A stretch of 64,000 bases of DNA from Williamsia serinedens (GTDB lineage: Bacteria > Actinomycetota > Actinomycetes > Mycobacteriales > Mycobacteriaceae). Each line of letters opens with the position of its first letter. Within the stretch, counting starts at the first letter, position 1. The notes under the pieces were generated by a model, which was not told the DNA's origin, did not search any database, and worked only from the letters and a program-made list of their open reading frames with translations. The translations under genes and the position numbers were made by a program. This document shows positions 35,659 through 45,280 of this stretch, piece after piece. Where the stretch lies: the NCBI RefSeq assembly GCF_024171725.1, contig NZ_JAMTCG010000009.1, positions 23,041-87,040 on the forward strand. The letters are read 5' to 3'.

Positions 35659-36606
35659 TCAGAACCCGTGCTCGGCGAGCCACCCGCCCACGACGGCAGA
35701 TCGGGTCGCCCGCCGCTGCGACACCTCCTGGGCCATCGTGGCGAGATCGGCGGTGGTCAGCTCGCCCGCGACCTTGTTCATCGTGCGGACCTGGTCGCGG
35801 GTGAGCGCACCCGACGAGTAGACGGGGACCAGGATCTGGGCACGGATGGCCGTGGGGTCGGGAGTCGCCGGCGCGGTGGACGTCGGCGTCGGACCGCTGT
35901 CCGAGTCCTGTGCCTGCGCCGCGGCGGGCGTGAGCGAGGTCAGGTCGGCCGCGGTACCGGCCGCCGACAGCGGAGACACCACACCGGCGGCCCGGCCACC
36001 GCGCACCTCGGCGAGGACCGCGTCCACGGAGTCGAGGCGACGGTAGGGCGCGAAGCGACAGCCCGCGGCGGCCAACGCCGACGCCGTCACGGCGTCGAGA
36101 TCCCGATCCCCCACCAGCGGCAGCCCGGCGGGCAGCCGGGCGCACTCCGACAGGGCGTCGGCACCCGACGACGAGGCCAGCGACGCGGTCACGACGACCT
36201 GGACCTGGTCGCTCACGATCGTCGGGTCGCCGACCGAGACACCCTGCGGCAGCGCGCGGTTGAGGTCGGTGTACACGTCGTCGGGTGAGGTCGCCGTCGA
36301 CGACGGCGCCAGGCGCGACAGCAGATCACCGTCGAACGCGCCGAACATCGACACCCGGCCGCCGTCGACGCCGTCCAACAACTGCCCGTAGTCGCCGACC
36401 GTCGTGTCGTCGGCGACGGTCGCACCCGCCGACCGCAGCACCTGCCGGTAGATGTCGGCGACGACGGCCGCCGGAACACCCGGGGTCGCACCGACGACCA
36501 CGGCCGACCGGTCGGGTGTCGTGCTCGCCGAGCAGGCGGTCACGGCGAGCAGCAGGGCGACGACGCCCACCACCAGCGCTGCGCGACGCGGGCTCGGCGG
36601 GATCAC
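35659..36606 (-). CDS. lpqZ: LpqZ-like lipoprotein, glycine-betaine-binding fold
   Basis: 315 aa. N-terminal signal with lipobox L-A-V-T-A-C (Cys 25), then a two-lobed OpuAC/ProX-type substrate-binding domain, interrupted by an Ala/Thr/Pro-rich insert near residues 222-250. It matches M. tuberculosis LpqZ (Rv1244) in type and position near corA. No permease or ATPase of an osmoprotectant transporter is adjacent, so its ligand and partner are unclear. GTG start; TAGCGT lies 8 nt upstream on the minus strand. Confidence 0.82.
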   Translation of the reverse strand: MIPPSPRRAALVVGVVALLLAVTACSASTTPDRSAVVVGATPGVPAAVVADIYRQVLRSAGATVADDTTVGDYGQLLDGVDGGRVSMFGAFDGDLLSRLAPSSTATSPDDVYTDLNRALPQGVSVGDPTIVSDQVQVVVTASLASSSGADALSECARLPAGLPLVGDRDLDAVTASALAAAGCRFAPYRRLDSVDAVLAEVRGGRAAGVVSPLSAAGTAADLTSLTPAAAQAQDSDSGPTPTSTAPATPDPTAIRAQILVPVYSSGALTRDQVRTMNKVAGELTTADLATMAQEVSQRRATRSAVVGGWLAEHGF

Positions 36607-36694
36607 GGGAGACCACGCTAGTCGACGGATGCCGGCCCACCCGCGTCGTACGATGGCGCGCGGGTCGGGGCTTTACGGACGAGGGAGGTCATGC

Positions 36695-37762
36695 ATGCCG
36701 TCGCTGCCGTCACTGCGTCCGTCGGGTGGCCCCTCCGAACGCCCCCGGATCCCCATCCCGCCCGCGCGAGCCGTCGTCGACTGCGCCGTCTACGTCGACG
36801 GGCACCGCCGCCCCGGCAAGTGGACGCACGCCGCCGCGCTCAAGCAGGTCCGCTCTACCGGCACCGGGTTCGTGTGGGTGGGGCTCCACGCCCCCGACGA
36901 TCGCCAGATGGCCGACGTCGCCGAGGTGTTCGGCCTGCACGAGCTCATGGCGGAGGACGCCGTGCACGCCCACCAGCGACCCAAGCTCGAGCGCTACGAC
37001 GACACGCAGTTCATCGTGCTGCGCACGGTGAAATACGTCGAGCACGAGTCGCTGACGACGACCAACGAGGTGGTCGAGACCGGCGAGATCATGATCCTCG
37101 TCGGCCACGACTTCGTCATCACCGTGCGCCACGGGGACTTCACCCACCTCGCCGGGGTCCGCAAACACCTGGAGTCGCGGCCCGACCGGCTCGCGCTGGG
37201 CCCCTACGCCGTGATGCACGCGATCGCCGACCACGTCGTCGACACCTACCTCGACGTGACCGCCGCCGTCGAGACCGACGTCGACGCGCTCGAGGCGGCC
37301 ATCTTCGCCCCCACCGGCGGCGTCGACATCGACCCCGTCTACCTGCTCAAGCGCGAGATCACCGAGCTGCGGCGCGCCGTGACCCCGCTGACCGCACCCC
37401 TGCAGCGTCTGACGTCACCGGAGAACGACCTCTGCCCGAAGGAGGTCCGGCGCTACCTCCGCGACGTGCTGGACCACCAGATCACGGTGGCCGAACGCAT
37501 CTCGACGTTCGACGAGGTGCTGACCTCACTGCTGGGAGCCGCGTCGGCGAAGGTCGGCATCCAACAGAACACCGACATGCGCAAGATCACCGCCTGGGTC
37601 GCGATCGCGTCGGTGCCGACGATGGTCGCCGGCATCTACGGCATGAACTTCGACGACATGCCCGAACTGCACTGGAAGTACAGCTATCACATCCTGCTGG
37701 TCGTGCTCGCGCTCGTCTGCGTGGGCCTGTGGCGGACGTTCCGCCGCAACCACTGGCTCTAG
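36695..37762 (+). CDS. corA: Magnesium/cobalt transporter CorA
   Basis: 355 aa. Large N-terminal cytosolic domain, then two C-terminal membrane helices with the selectivity signature Y-G-M-N-F-D-D-M-P-E-L near residue 310. Forms a pentameric channel for Mg2+ and Co2+. The ATG at 36695 was chosen because GAGGGAGG lies 7 nt upstream; longer in-frame starts overlap lpqZ. It ends 4 nt from the SUFU gene, in convergent orientation. Same position relative to sugABC as Rv1239c. Confidence 0.95.
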   Translation: MPSLPSLRPSGGPSERPRIPIPPARAVVDCAVYVDGHRRPGKWTHAAALKQVRSTGTGFVWVGLHAPDDRQMADVAEVFGLHELMAEDAVHAHQRPKLERYDDTQFIVLRTVKYVEHESLTTTNEVVETGEIMILVGHDFVITVRHGDFTHLAGVRKHLESRPDRLALGPYAVMHAIADHVVDTYLDVTAAVETDVDALEAAIFAPTGGVDIDPVYLLKREITELRRAVTPLTAPLQRLTSPENDLCPKEVRRYLRDVLDHQITVAERISTFDEVLTSLLGAASAKVGIQQNTDMRKITAWVAIASVPTMVAGIYGMNFDDMPELHWKYSYHILLVVLALVCVGLWRTFRRNHWL

Positions 37763-37766
37763 TCGC

Positions 37767-38360
37767 CTAGACGCTCGGGTCGACCGCGACCCGGTGTGGG
37801 TCGGCGACGTCGATCCCGGCCTCCCGCCAGGCGCGCCGCAGCTCGTCCACCCCGCGCAGGCGCACCCAGGCGGCCTCGTTCGCGGTGATCGGGACGGCCC
37901 GCAGGAACTCCACCGGCGACATCGGTGCGGGCAGTGGACAATCCGGGATGGCGTCGGGCTCGAGCACCACCGCGGTGCACGACGACCCCGTCCACAGCGG
38001 CTCCGACAGGTCCACCAGCGCGTCGGCCCCCAGGATCACACCCTCCACCGCGGGAGCCGCGGCGAGCACGGCGATCGCCGTGTGCAGCCCGGCGAGCTCG
38101 CCCCGCGAGCGCATCCGCACGACCACCTCGGCGCGCGGTCCGCGGACCGGATCGGCGGCGAGGTCCGACGGGTCCGTCATCGGATGCCGCGCGCACCCCG
38201 CGCTGGCGAACACCACCTCGTCGCCACCCTCGGCCGTGTCGACGAATCGCAGCACGTCGATCGGCTCGACACCCAGGAATGTCACCGACGCACGCTGTGG
38301 TTCGGCTCCGATCGCGCCCCGCAGGTGCGCTACGACGGTGTCGACGACTGACTCGCTCAT
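37767..38360 (-). CDS. Suppressor of fused (SUFU)-domain protein
   Basis: 197 aa, resembling the bacterial SUFU-domain family: V-L-R-F-V-D-T, V-F-A-S-A-G-C-A-R-H-P, P-R-A-E-V-V-V-R-M, a hydrophobic A-V-E-G-V-I-L, and P-V-E-F-L-R-A-V-P-I. The bacterial function is unknown. ATG at 38360 chosen by fit; upstream in-frame extensions fall inside the neighbouring metallophosphoesterase gene. Head-to-head with that gene with 39 nt between. Confidence 0.82.
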   Translation of the reverse strand: MSESVVDTVVAHLRGAIGAEPQRASVTFLGVEPIDVLRFVDTAEGGDEVVFASAGCARHPMTDPSDLAADPVRGPRAEVVVRMRSRGELAGLHTAIAVLAAAPAVEGVILGADALVDLSEPLWTGSSCTAVVLEPDAIPDCPLPAPMSPVEFLRAVPITANEAAWVRLRGVDELRRAWREAGIDVADPHRVAVDPSV

Positions 38361-38399
38361 CGGGTCCAGTCTCGCAGACCCGGTTGTACCCTGACGGCC

Positions 38400-39143
38400 A
38401 TGGTGCGGGTGCTCGCGGTGGCCGACGAGGTGGTCGACGGACTGCTCTGCGGGCTCGCCGAACAGATCGCGCCCGACCTGGTCCTCGGTGCCGGTGACCT
38501 GCCGTTCGACTACCTCGAGACGCTCGCCACCCGCAGCGACGCGCCGTGCGTCTACGTTCCCGGCAACCACGACCGCGACCTGTCCGGGTTCCGCCGGGGC
38601 CGCTCGGGGTGGACGCGGGCGGGACTGCCCGCCGCCGATCCCGGACCCCGCGGCGCGGTGAACGCCGACGGGCGCGTGGTGTCCGTCGCCGGTCTGCGGA
38701 TCGCTGGGCTCGGCGGGTCGATCCGGTACAACGGCGGGCCGAACCAGTACCGCGAGCAGGCGCAGCGACGGCGCGCGCGGGCCCTGCACCGGCGGGAGGC
38801 GATGGCCGCGCGGATCCAAACGATCCGGGGTCGGCACCCGGCGCGCGTCGACATCCTCCTCACCCACAGCCCCGCGCAGGGGTACGGCGACGAGACGGAC
38901 GCGCCCCACCGCGGGTTCGCATGCCTGATCGGGCTGGTCCGTGCGCTGCGACCGCAAGCACTCGTCCACGGGCACGTCCACCCCTACGGCACCCGCCCCG
39001 AGGACCTGCGGATCCCCTACGCGGACACACCGACCGGGTCCGACGGCGCCGCGGTGTCGGTGAACACCGTGGGCTACACCGTCTTCGACATCACGCCCGG
39101 CGGCGCGGGCATCGCGATCACGCGGCGGCGACATGGCGCGTGA
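38400..39143 (+). CDS. Metallophosphoesterase
   Basis: 247 aa calcineurin-like phosphoesterase. Motifs: L-G-A-G-D-L near residue 32, P-G-N-H-D-R near 56, a T-H-S-P motif and G-H-V-H near 183. The first Asp motif is shifted (V-A-D-E-V rather than D-x-H), so one metal ligand may differ. TACCCT ends 7 nt before the ATG, suggesting leaderless expression. The 3' end overlaps the ParB-like gene by 11 nt, coupling them. Confidence 0.85.
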   Translation: MVRVLAVADEVVDGLLCGLAEQIAPDLVLGAGDLPFDYLETLATRSDAPCVYVPGNHDRDLSGFRRGRSGWTRAGLPAADPGPRGAVNADGRVVSVAGLRIAGLGGSIRYNGGPNQYREQAQRRRARALHRREAMAARIQTIRGRHPARVDILLTHSPAQGYGDETDAPHRGFACLIGLVRALRPQALVHGHVHPYGTRPEDLRIPYADTPTGSDGAAVSVNTVGYTVFDITPGGAGIAITRRRHGA

Positions 39144-39987
39144 CACCGGATTCCCCGACGCCGACGCCGAGAACGACTTCAGCCGGCAGCGTCGTCGTGC
39201 CGAACTCGCCCGCCTCGCGGCGTGGTTCACGCGCCAACCCGCCGACGTCAACACCGTCCTGCCGTTCGACGAGGTGGTCGCCGCGCTGGGCCGCACCGGC
39301 GAGACCGCGCTCGGCCTCGTCGTGGTGAAGGTGTCGACGATCGTGGGCAGCGTCGACCGGACGCGGGACTTCGACAGGCTGTTCCGGCCGACGTCGGCAC
39401 GGGTGCGCGCCCGGTGGCAGCGCCTCGCCGCCGCACAACGACGCGGCGAGGCCATGCCGCCGATCGTGCTCTACCGCATCGGCGACATGCACTTCGTCGT
39501 CGACGGCCACCACCGCGTGTCCATCGCCATCGCCCGCCACATCGAGACCATCGACGCCTACGTCACCGAGATCCACACGCGCATCTCGCCCGAGGGCATC
39601 CACGGCGTGTCCGACCTGGCCCTGAAGGACCACCGTCGGCTGTTCCTCTCGCGGGTCCCGTTGCGCGGCAAGCAGGCCGAGGCGATCACCGTCACCGACC
39701 CGTTCGACTACGCCGAACTGGCCGAGAACGTCGAGGCGTGGGGATTCCGCCTCAGCCAGGAGGTCGGCGAGTTCCTCGGACGTGACGAGGTCGCCCGGCG
39801 CTGGTTCGGAGAGGAGTTCCTCCCCGTGGTGCGCATGGCCCGACGCGCCGAGATCAGCCCGGAGGCGACCGACGCCGAGCTCTACATGTGGCTCGCCTGC
39901 GAAAGGTACCGCCTGGTGCGCCGGCACGTCTGGGACGAGTCGATCATCGACGAGTTGCGCACCGCCGCACCACGCCGACGGCCCTGA
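39133..39987 (+). CDS. ParB/sulfiredoxin-fold domain protein
   Basis: 284 aa. The middle (about 85-150) contains I-V-L-Y-R-I-G-D-M-H-F-V-V-D-G-H-H-R-V-S-I-A, the nucleotide-binding core of ParB/Srx-like domains (D-G-H-H-R). An N-terminal helical part and a long C-terminal helical part (to W-L-A-C-E-R-Y) complete it. It lacks a ParB HTH. Function unknown. ATG at 39133 lies inside the end of the phosphoesterase gene, giving an 11-nt overlap and a probable functional link. Confidence 0.78.
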   Translation: MARDTGFPDADAENDFSRQRRRAELARLAAWFTRQPADVNTVLPFDEVVAALGRTGETALGLVVVKVSTIVGSVDRTRDFDRLFRPTSARVRARWQRLAAAQRRGEAMPPIVLYRIGDMHFVVDGHHRVSIAIARHIETIDAYVTEIHTRISPEGIHGVSDLALKDHRRLFLSRVPLRGKQAEAITVTDPFDYAELAENVEAWGFRLSQEVGEFLGRDEVARRWFGEEFLPVVRMARRAEISPEATDAELYMWLACERYRLVRRHVWDESIIDELRTAAPRRRP

Positions 39988-40020
39988 CCCCGGACATCGC
40001 CCGGGGTCGGGCCGACGTGC

Positions 40021-41193
40021 TCAGCCGAGCAGGTTGTGACCCGACGACTGGTCGAACAGGGCGACCTTCGACGCGTCGTACCAGAGCTCGGCGTCCTGGC
40101 CCTTCGCGATCGACGACTCCGGCGACAGGCGCGCGATGAACTGGTTGCCGCCGAGGTCGGCACCGGAGTCCGCCGCGAGCTCGGCGAGGGCGTCGCTCGC
40201 CGCGCGGTCACCACCGACCGAGAAGTACGCGTAGGAGTCCGACCCCATCGACTCGAGCACCTCGATGCGCGCGGTGAACGTCCCGCCCCGCGAGCGGGCG
40301 GAGTCGTCGAGCAGGCGCACGTCCTCGAAGTGTTCGGGTCGGATGCCGACGAGCACGTCGCCGGTCGACCGCAGCGACTGCGCCCTCTGCACGGCACGGT
40401 CGTGCTCGGGCACCGCGATGGTCCCGATGGCCGTCTCGACCCCGGACCCCGTGAGACGACCGGGCAGGAAGTTCATGGCCGGCGACCCGATGAAGCCGGC
40501 GACGAACAGGTTGGCCGGGTGGGCGTAGAGCTCCTGCGGAGTACCGATCTGCTGGACGTGTCCGCCGCGCAGCACGACGACGCGGTCACCGAGCGTCATG
40601 GCCTCGGTCTGGTCGTGGGTGACGTAGACGGTGGTGGTGCCCAGACGCTGCTGCAGCCGCGAGATCTCCGAGCGCATCTGCACGCGCAGCTTCGCGTCGA
40701 GGTTGGACAGCGGCTCGTCCATGAGGAACGCCTGCGGCGACCGCACGATCGCGCGACCCATCGCGACACGCTGCCGCTGACCGCCGGAGAGGTTGGCGGG
40801 CTTGCGATCCAGGTACTGGTCGAGGTCGAGGATCTTCGACGCCTCGGCCACCTTCGCGTCGATCTCGCCCTTCGACATCTTGGCGAGCTTCAGCGGGAAC
40901 GCGATGTTGTCGCGCACCGACATGTGCGGGTACAGCGCGTAGGACTGGAACACCATCGCGATGTCGCGGTCCTTGGGTGCCTTCTCGTTGACACGGGTGC
41001 CGCCGATGCGCAGCTCGCCCTCGGAGATGTCCTCCAGACCGGCGATCATGTTCAGCGTCGTCGACTTCCCGCAGCCCGACGGGCCGACCAGGATGATGAA
41101 CTCGCCGTCGGCGATCTGGATGTCGACCTCGCTCACCGCGAGGGATCCGTCCGCGTACCGCTTGCTCACCTTGTCCAGAACGATCTCGGCCAT
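40021..41193 (-). CDS. sugC: Trehalose importer ATPase SugC
   Basis: 390 aa ABC ATPase of the carbohydrate (MalK/UgpC) class. Walker [10 protein letters not shown] at 37-45, Q-loop F-Q-S-Y-A-L-Y-P-H, signature L-S-G-G-Q-R-Q-R, Walker [13 protein letters not shown]-loop V-T-H-D-Q-T-E, and a C-terminal TOBE/OB regulatory region. It energises LpqY-SugA-SugB, which in M. tuberculosis recycles trehalose released by mycolyl transfer. Last gene of the operon, 4 nt after sugB. Confidence 0.95.
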   Translation of the reverse strand: MAEIVLDKVSKRYADGSLAVSEVDIQIADGEFIILVGPSGCGKSTTLNMIAGLEDISEGELRIGGTRVNEKAPKDRDIAMVFQSYALYPHMSVRDNIAFPLKLAKMSKGEIDAKVAEASKILDLDQYLDRKPANLSGGQRQRVAMGRAIVRSPQAFLMDEPLSNLDAKLRVQMRSEISRLQQRLGTTTVYVTHDQTEAMTLGDRVVVLRGGHVQQIGTPQELYAHPANLFVAGFIGSPAMNFLPGRLTGSGVETAIGTIAVPEHDRAVQRAQSLRSTGDVLVGIRPEHFEDVRLLDDSARSRGGTFTARIEVLESMGSDSYAYFSVGGDRAASDALAELAADSGADLGGNQFIARLSPESSIAKGQDAELWYDASKVALFDQSSGHNLLG

Positions 41194-41197
41194 GGGT

Positions 41198-42028
41198 CTA
41201 TCCCTTCACGGCGCCGGAGGTCAGACCGGCGACGATACGACGTTGGAAAATCAGGACGAAGATGATGATGGGGATCGTGATGACGACCGCGGCGGCGGCC
41301 ACCGACCCGGTCGGGTCCTCGAACTGCGAACTGCCGGTGAAGTTCGTGATCGCCACCGGCGCGGTGATCGACCGCTCCGTCGACGTCAGCGACAGGGCGA
41401 GGAGCAGGTCGTTCCAGGCGAAGATGAACACCAGGATCGCGGCGGTGACGATGCCGGGTGCCGCGAGCGGGGCGATGACGCGGCGGAACGCCTGGGCGGG
41501 TGTCGCGCCGTCCATCTTCGCGGCCTTCTCGAGCTCCCACGGGATCTCGCGGAAGAACGCCGAGAGCGTGTAGACGGCCAGCGGCAGGGCGAAGGTGATG
41601 TACGGGAGGATGAGGCCCGGCCAGGTGTCGAACAGCCCGACCGACCGCTCGATGTTGAACAGCGGTGTGACCAGCGAGATCTGCGGGAACATCGCGATGA
41701 GCAGCGTGATGCCGATGAACAGCTTCTTGCCCGGGAAGTCGAGGCGGGCCACGGCGTAGGCCGCGAACGTGCCGATGACGACCGCGATCACGGTGGTGAT
41801 GAGGCCGACGCCGATCGAGTTGATCAGTGCCGACGTGAACTCGTTGGTCTTGAAGATGTTGCGGTAGTTCTCGAACGAGAAGGTCGTCGGGATGAAGTTG
41901 CCGTCGGTGACGTTCGCCTGCGGCTTGAACGACAGGCTCACGATCCACAGCACCGGGATCAGCGCGTAGAGGATGACGAGCAGGTTGATGACGGTCCAGC
42001 CGACACGGCGTCCCGCGGTGACGTTCAT
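41198..42028 (-). CDS. sugB: Trehalose importer permease SugB
   Basis: 276 aa, six membrane segments, MalG-type. The EAA loop that contacts the ATPase is [10 protein letters not shown] near residue 180. ATG at 42028, 8 nt after the sugA stop. Forms the channel with SugA in the plasma membrane. Confidence 0.94.
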   Translation of the reverse strand: MNVTAGRRVGWTVINLLVILYALIPVLWIVSLSFKPQANVTDGNFIPTTFSFENYRNIFKTNEFTSALINSIGVGLITTVIAVVIGTFAAYAVARLDFPGKKLFIGITLLIAMFPQISLVTPLFNIERSVGLFDTWPGLILPYITFALPLAVYTLSAFFREIPWELEKAAKMDGATPAQAFRRVIAPLAAPGIVTAAILVFIFAWNDLLLALSLTSTERSITAPVAITNFTGSSQFEDPTGSVAAAAVVITIPIIIFVLIFQRRIVAGLTSGAVKG

Positions 42029-42036
42029 GGGTGTGA

Positions 42037-43041
42037 CTACCGCCCCTCTTGGTCGGCGCCGGGTGCCGAGGCACCGAAGCCCTTGATGAACAGGAACGCG
42101 ATGATCGCGACGACGATGAAGATGAGCACGCTGATCGCCGACCCGACACCGAGGTTGAACGCCTTGAACAGGTTGTCGTAGCCCAACATCGACACCGAGT
42201 AGGTCGTGTTCGCGCCCTTGGTGAGGACGTAGATGTTGTCGAAGACGCGGAAGGCGTCGAGGGTGCGGAACAGCAGCGCGACCAGGATCGCCGGCTTCAT
42301 CAGCGGGATCGTGATCTTGATCAGACGCGTCCATGCGCCGGCCCCGTCGACCTGGGCGGCCTTCAGCAGATCGTCGGGGACGAGGGCGAGGCCGGCGAGC
42401 AGCAGGAGCGCCATGAACGGCGTGGTCTTCCACACCTCGGCCAGCACGATGATCGCCAGCGACGGCCACTGCTGGGTCAGCGGGGCTGATCCGGTGGGCA
42501 GCAGGTTGGCCAGGTAGCCGGTCTCCGGGGTCCAGGCGTAGTACCAGGACAGCGCCGCGACCGCGGTCACGATGCCGTACGGGATGAGGACGACGGTGCG
42601 GATCAGACCGCGCCCGAACAGCGTCCGGTGCATGACGAGGGCCACGGCCAGGCCGAGGACGAACTCGATCGCGACCGAGACGACGGTGATCCCGAGCGTG
42701 ACGCCGAGCGCGGTCCACCAGTACTGGTCGCTGAGCGCGGTGCCGTAGTTCGAGAGCCAGACGAACTCGTTCTTGCCCGGCGCCGACAGGCTCGCCTTGA
42801 ACAGGCTGAGGTAGACCGAGTAGACGATCGGGTAACCGGTCACCACGAGCATCACGATCACCGCGGGCGCGATGAGCATCAACCCCAGGCGACGGTCGGC
42901 CTTCTTGCCCTCCGACGCGGCCTTCGGGGCCTTCGCCGCGGTGGTCGTGGCCGAGTCCGTGCGCGCCGGAATGCTTTCCGGTGCCGCGTGGCGCCCGCGG
43001 GAGCGGGTCCCGCCGAGCGCGTTCGGGTCAGCGGTCGTCAT
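42037..43041 (-). CDS. sugA: Trehalose importer permease SugA
   Basis: 334 aa, MalF-type, with a disordered Ala/Lys-rich N-terminus (about 1-48), six membrane segments and an EAA-type loop [10 protein letters not shown] near residue 230. The ATG at 43041 overlaps the lpqY stop by 4 nt (ATGA), fixing the start and coupling the genes. Confidence 0.95.
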   Translation of the reverse strand: MTTADPNALGGTRSRGRHAAPESIPARTDSATTTAAKAPKAASEGKKADRRLGLMLIAPAVIVMLVVTGYPIVYSVYLSLFKASLSAPGKNEFVWLSNYGTALSDQYWWTALGVTLGITVVSVAIEFVLGLAVALVMHRTLFGRGLIRTVVLIPYGIVTAVAALSWYYAWTPETGYLANLLPTGSAPLTQQWPSLAIIVLAEVWKTTPFMALLLLAGLALVPDDLLKAAQVDGAGAWTRLIKITIPLMKPAILVALLFRTLDAFRVFDNIYVLTKGANTTYSVSMLGYDNLFKAFNLGVGSAISVLIFIVVAIIAFLFIKGFGASAPGADQEGR

Positions 43042-44540
43042 GGGATCAGCCCCTTGCCGTCGATTGCGTTGCGGACCTGCTCGGCGAGGACGTCCGGCCC
43101 GGTCTGCGGGTCCAGCGATCCCGGCGGACTGAGCTTCGCGGTCAGCAGCGTCGAGATCGCCTGGTAGACCGGCGATGCCGGGCGGGTGGACGACGAGTTC
43201 GTCTGCAGCTGCGCCCGGATCTGGTCACCCATCGGGTAGACCGCCTGGAAGGCGGGGTCGTCGTACACCGACGCGATCGTGGGGGGCGTGCCGCCCTGCA
43301 CCGAGTAGACCGTCTGCGCCTTGGTGTCGGTGAGGCAGGAGACAGCCTGGAACGCCAGGTCCTTCTGCTTCGAGGTGTCGGCCACGGCGAAGTTCACGCC
43401 ACCGACGGTCACCTTCGCGGGCTGTCCGGACAGGATCCCCGGGTAGCGGGCGAAGTCGAACTTGGTGCGCACCACCTGGTTCACGCGACCGAGGCTCGAG
43501 TCCTTCGGCGGGTTGTCCTCGTCGGCGAAGAGCGACTTGAACTGCGTCATCTCCGGGAAGAACGGGACCGCACCGGTGGCGGCGTTCTTGCGCATCGACG
43601 GGAACACGAACGGGTAGTTGATCTGGAAGGTCGCCAGACCGTTCTCCATCGTGCGTCGGCCGTCGTCCTCCTTGGCGTTGCTCAGCGACGGGTCCGCGCC
43701 GGGCGCCCGGGCGATCGCCCGCATGACCGCGAGCGCCTTCTCCGTCGCCGCGCGGTGGGCCGGGGTGTCGTTCAGCGTGACCTTCGTGGGGTCGTTCGGG
43801 TCGACGACCTCGCCTCCGGCGCTCTGCAGCAGGGTGTTGAACCACACCATGAGGCCCTCGTACTGCGCGCCCTGCACCTCGATGTAGCTCGGCGCGGGGC
43901 CGGGGCCCTTCCACGCCTTGCGGATGGTCTCGTTGTCGGCGAGGAGCTGGTCCCAGGTCGCCGGCGGCGTGGTGCGGCCGAGGTACTGCTTCAGGATGTC
44001 GGGGCGGTACCAGAGCAGCTGCGTGTTGGTCCACGCCGGCACCGCGTAGAGGCGCTTGCCGCTGTCGTCGGCGGTCTTCCACTCCGCCGTCTCCAGCGGA
44101 CCGGGCAGCGACTGCGACCGGATGGACCCGGTGAGGTCGTCGGGCACCGGGACCAGCCAGCCGGCGTCGGCGAACTCGGCGGTCCACACGACGTCCATGC
44201 CGAGGACGTCGATGCCCGCGTCGTTGCCGGCCAGGCGACGGGCCAACTGCAGCCGCTGGTCGTCGGCGCTGCGCGGGAGCTTGTGTGTCACAACCCGGTA
44301 CGCACCGTTGGACCTCTGGGAGCAGTCCTTGCCGACCGAGTCGATCAGCGACGCGTTGTCCGGCGGGGAGTAGACGTTGATCGTCCCCTGGGTGTACCCG
44401 GAGCCGCACGCGGCGATCGTCGGGATCGTCACCGCGGCGGCCATGGCCGCCAGTGCGAGACGACGGCGGGACCGCCGCCGGGTCGGTCGGGTCACCCCGG
44501 ACGACCGGGACCCCCCGTCGGAGCCATCGTTCCCCGCCAC
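43038..44540 (-). CDS. lpqY: Trehalose-binding lipoprotein LpqY
   Basis: 500 aa solute-binding lipoprotein. A Gly/Ser/Arg-rich n-region precedes the signal with lipobox I-A-A-C (Cys 45), followed by a family 1 extracellular solute-binding fold containing D-V-V-W-T-A-E-F, P-A-W-T-N-T-Q-L-L-W-Y-R and a T-F-Q-I-N-Y-P hinge. The GTG at 44540 has AAGGAGG 8 nt upstream. First gene of lpqY-sugA-sugB-sugC; captures trehalose outside the membrane. Confidence 0.94.
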   Translation of the reverse strand: MAGNDGSDGGSRSSGVTRPTRRRSRRRLALAAMAAAVTIPTIAACGSGYTQGTINVYSPPDNASLIDSVGKDCSQRSNGAYRVVTHKLPRSADDQRLQLARRLAGNDAGIDVLGMDVVWTAEFADAGWLVPVPDDLTGSIRSQSLPGPLETAEWKTADDSGKRLYAVPAWTNTQLLWYRPDILKQYLGRTTPPATWDQLLADNETIRKAWKGPGPAPSYIEVQGAQYEGLMVWFNTLLQSAGGEVVDPNDPTKVTLNDTPAHRAATEKALAVMRAIARAPGADPSLSNAKEDDGRRTMENGLATFQINYPFVFPSMRKNAATGAVPFFPEMTQFKSLFADEDNPPKDSSLGRVNQVVRTKFDFARYPGILSGQPAKVTVGGVNFAVADTSKQKDLAFQAVSCLTDTKAQTVYSVQGGTPPTIASVYDDPAFQAVYPMGDQIRAQLQTNSSSTRPASPVYQAISTLLTAKLSPPGSLDPQTGPDVLAEQVRNAIDGKGLIP

Positions 44541-44611
44541 GCGCGCCTCCTTGCGGCCAGTGCACGACAGCCAGAGGTCCGGCGTGCGCCATCGAATGCC
44601 TGAGGCGATAC

Positions 44612-44639
44612 GTTATAGGGGCGGTTTCGTGACACGCAA
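44612..44639 (-). promoter_or_regulatory. Promoter of lpqY-sugABC
   Basis: On the minus strand TTGCGT (44639-44634), a 16-nt spacer and TATAAC (44617-44612) match a housekeeping promoter. The start of transcription would be near 44604, giving a 60-65 nt leader with the strong AAGGAGG site of lpqY. It lies in the 207-nt gap with the stress-protein gene. Confidence 0.6.
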
Positions 44640-44747
44640 CACATTCGGGATGACCGTGCCAACTCCTGAGTCAGCGCAGGTCAGGACGCTGTCCGACCGC
44701 GTCCGGGCGTGTTGGATCGGGCAACTCGGGCGCCCGGAGGCCGCGCG

Positions 44748-45236
44748 TCAGATGGCGGTGCGAGCCAACAGGTCGCGGGCCTGCTCCGCGGTCTTGGGAT
44801 CGCAGATCACGTCGTAACGACCTGCGACGAGCTGCATGGTCGACGCGAAGTCACGCTGGCCGCGCGTCGCGCCGTAGGCGAGCGACGCGGAGATGACGCC
44901 GAACAGCGCACCGAAGATGAGTCCGAAGACCAAGGAGGTCAACAGGTTCCCGGTGACGATGCTGAGCAGCAGACCCACGAACAGGCCGAGCCAGGCGCCC
45001 GACGCGATGCCGCCGCCGATGACGCGCCCCCAGGTGAGGCGACCGGTGACGCGCTCCACCTGCATGAGGTCGACACCGACGATGGTGACGCCCTGGACCG
45101 GGAAGTGCTGGTCCGACAGGTAGTCCACGGCCTTCTGCGCCTCGGCATAGGTGCCGTACGAGCCGATCGGCCATCCCGACGGCGGCGTCGGCAGGCCGGG
45201 TCCTTGCCCCTGGCGGGGTCCGAGCGGGTTCGTCAT
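44748..45236 (-). CDS. General stress family membrane protein (Rv1234-like)
   Basis: 162 aa. N-terminal Pro/Gly-rich segment, a small alpha-beta domain (Y-G-T-Y-A-E-A-Q-K-A-V-D-Y-L, then V-Q-G-V-T-I-V-G-V-D), two adjacent glycine-rich membrane helices (about 80-125) and a C-terminal alpha-beta repeat ending D-V-I-C-D-P. Architecture and position upstream of lpqY fit M. tuberculosis Rv1234. ATG at 45236 with GAGGAAGAG upstream. Function not established. Confidence 0.87.
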   Translation of the reverse strand: MTNPLGPRQGQGPGLPTPPSGWPIGSYGTYAEAQKAVDYLSDQHFPVQGVTIVGVDLMQVERVTGRLTWGRVIGGGIASGAWLGLFVGLLLSIVTGNLLTSLVFGLIFGALFGVISASLAYGATRGQRDFASTMQLVAGRYDVICDPKTAEQARDLLARTAI

Positions 45237-45280
45237 GGTCTCTTCCTCTTCTCTGCGCACCTCAGGGGTCGCGGGTCTCG

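Noticed and set aside
37776..37793. CGGGTCG-ACCG-CGACCCG hairpin near the corA end
   Set aside because: It falls in the coding end of the SUFU gene, is short, and has no supporting tail; too weak to call a terminator.
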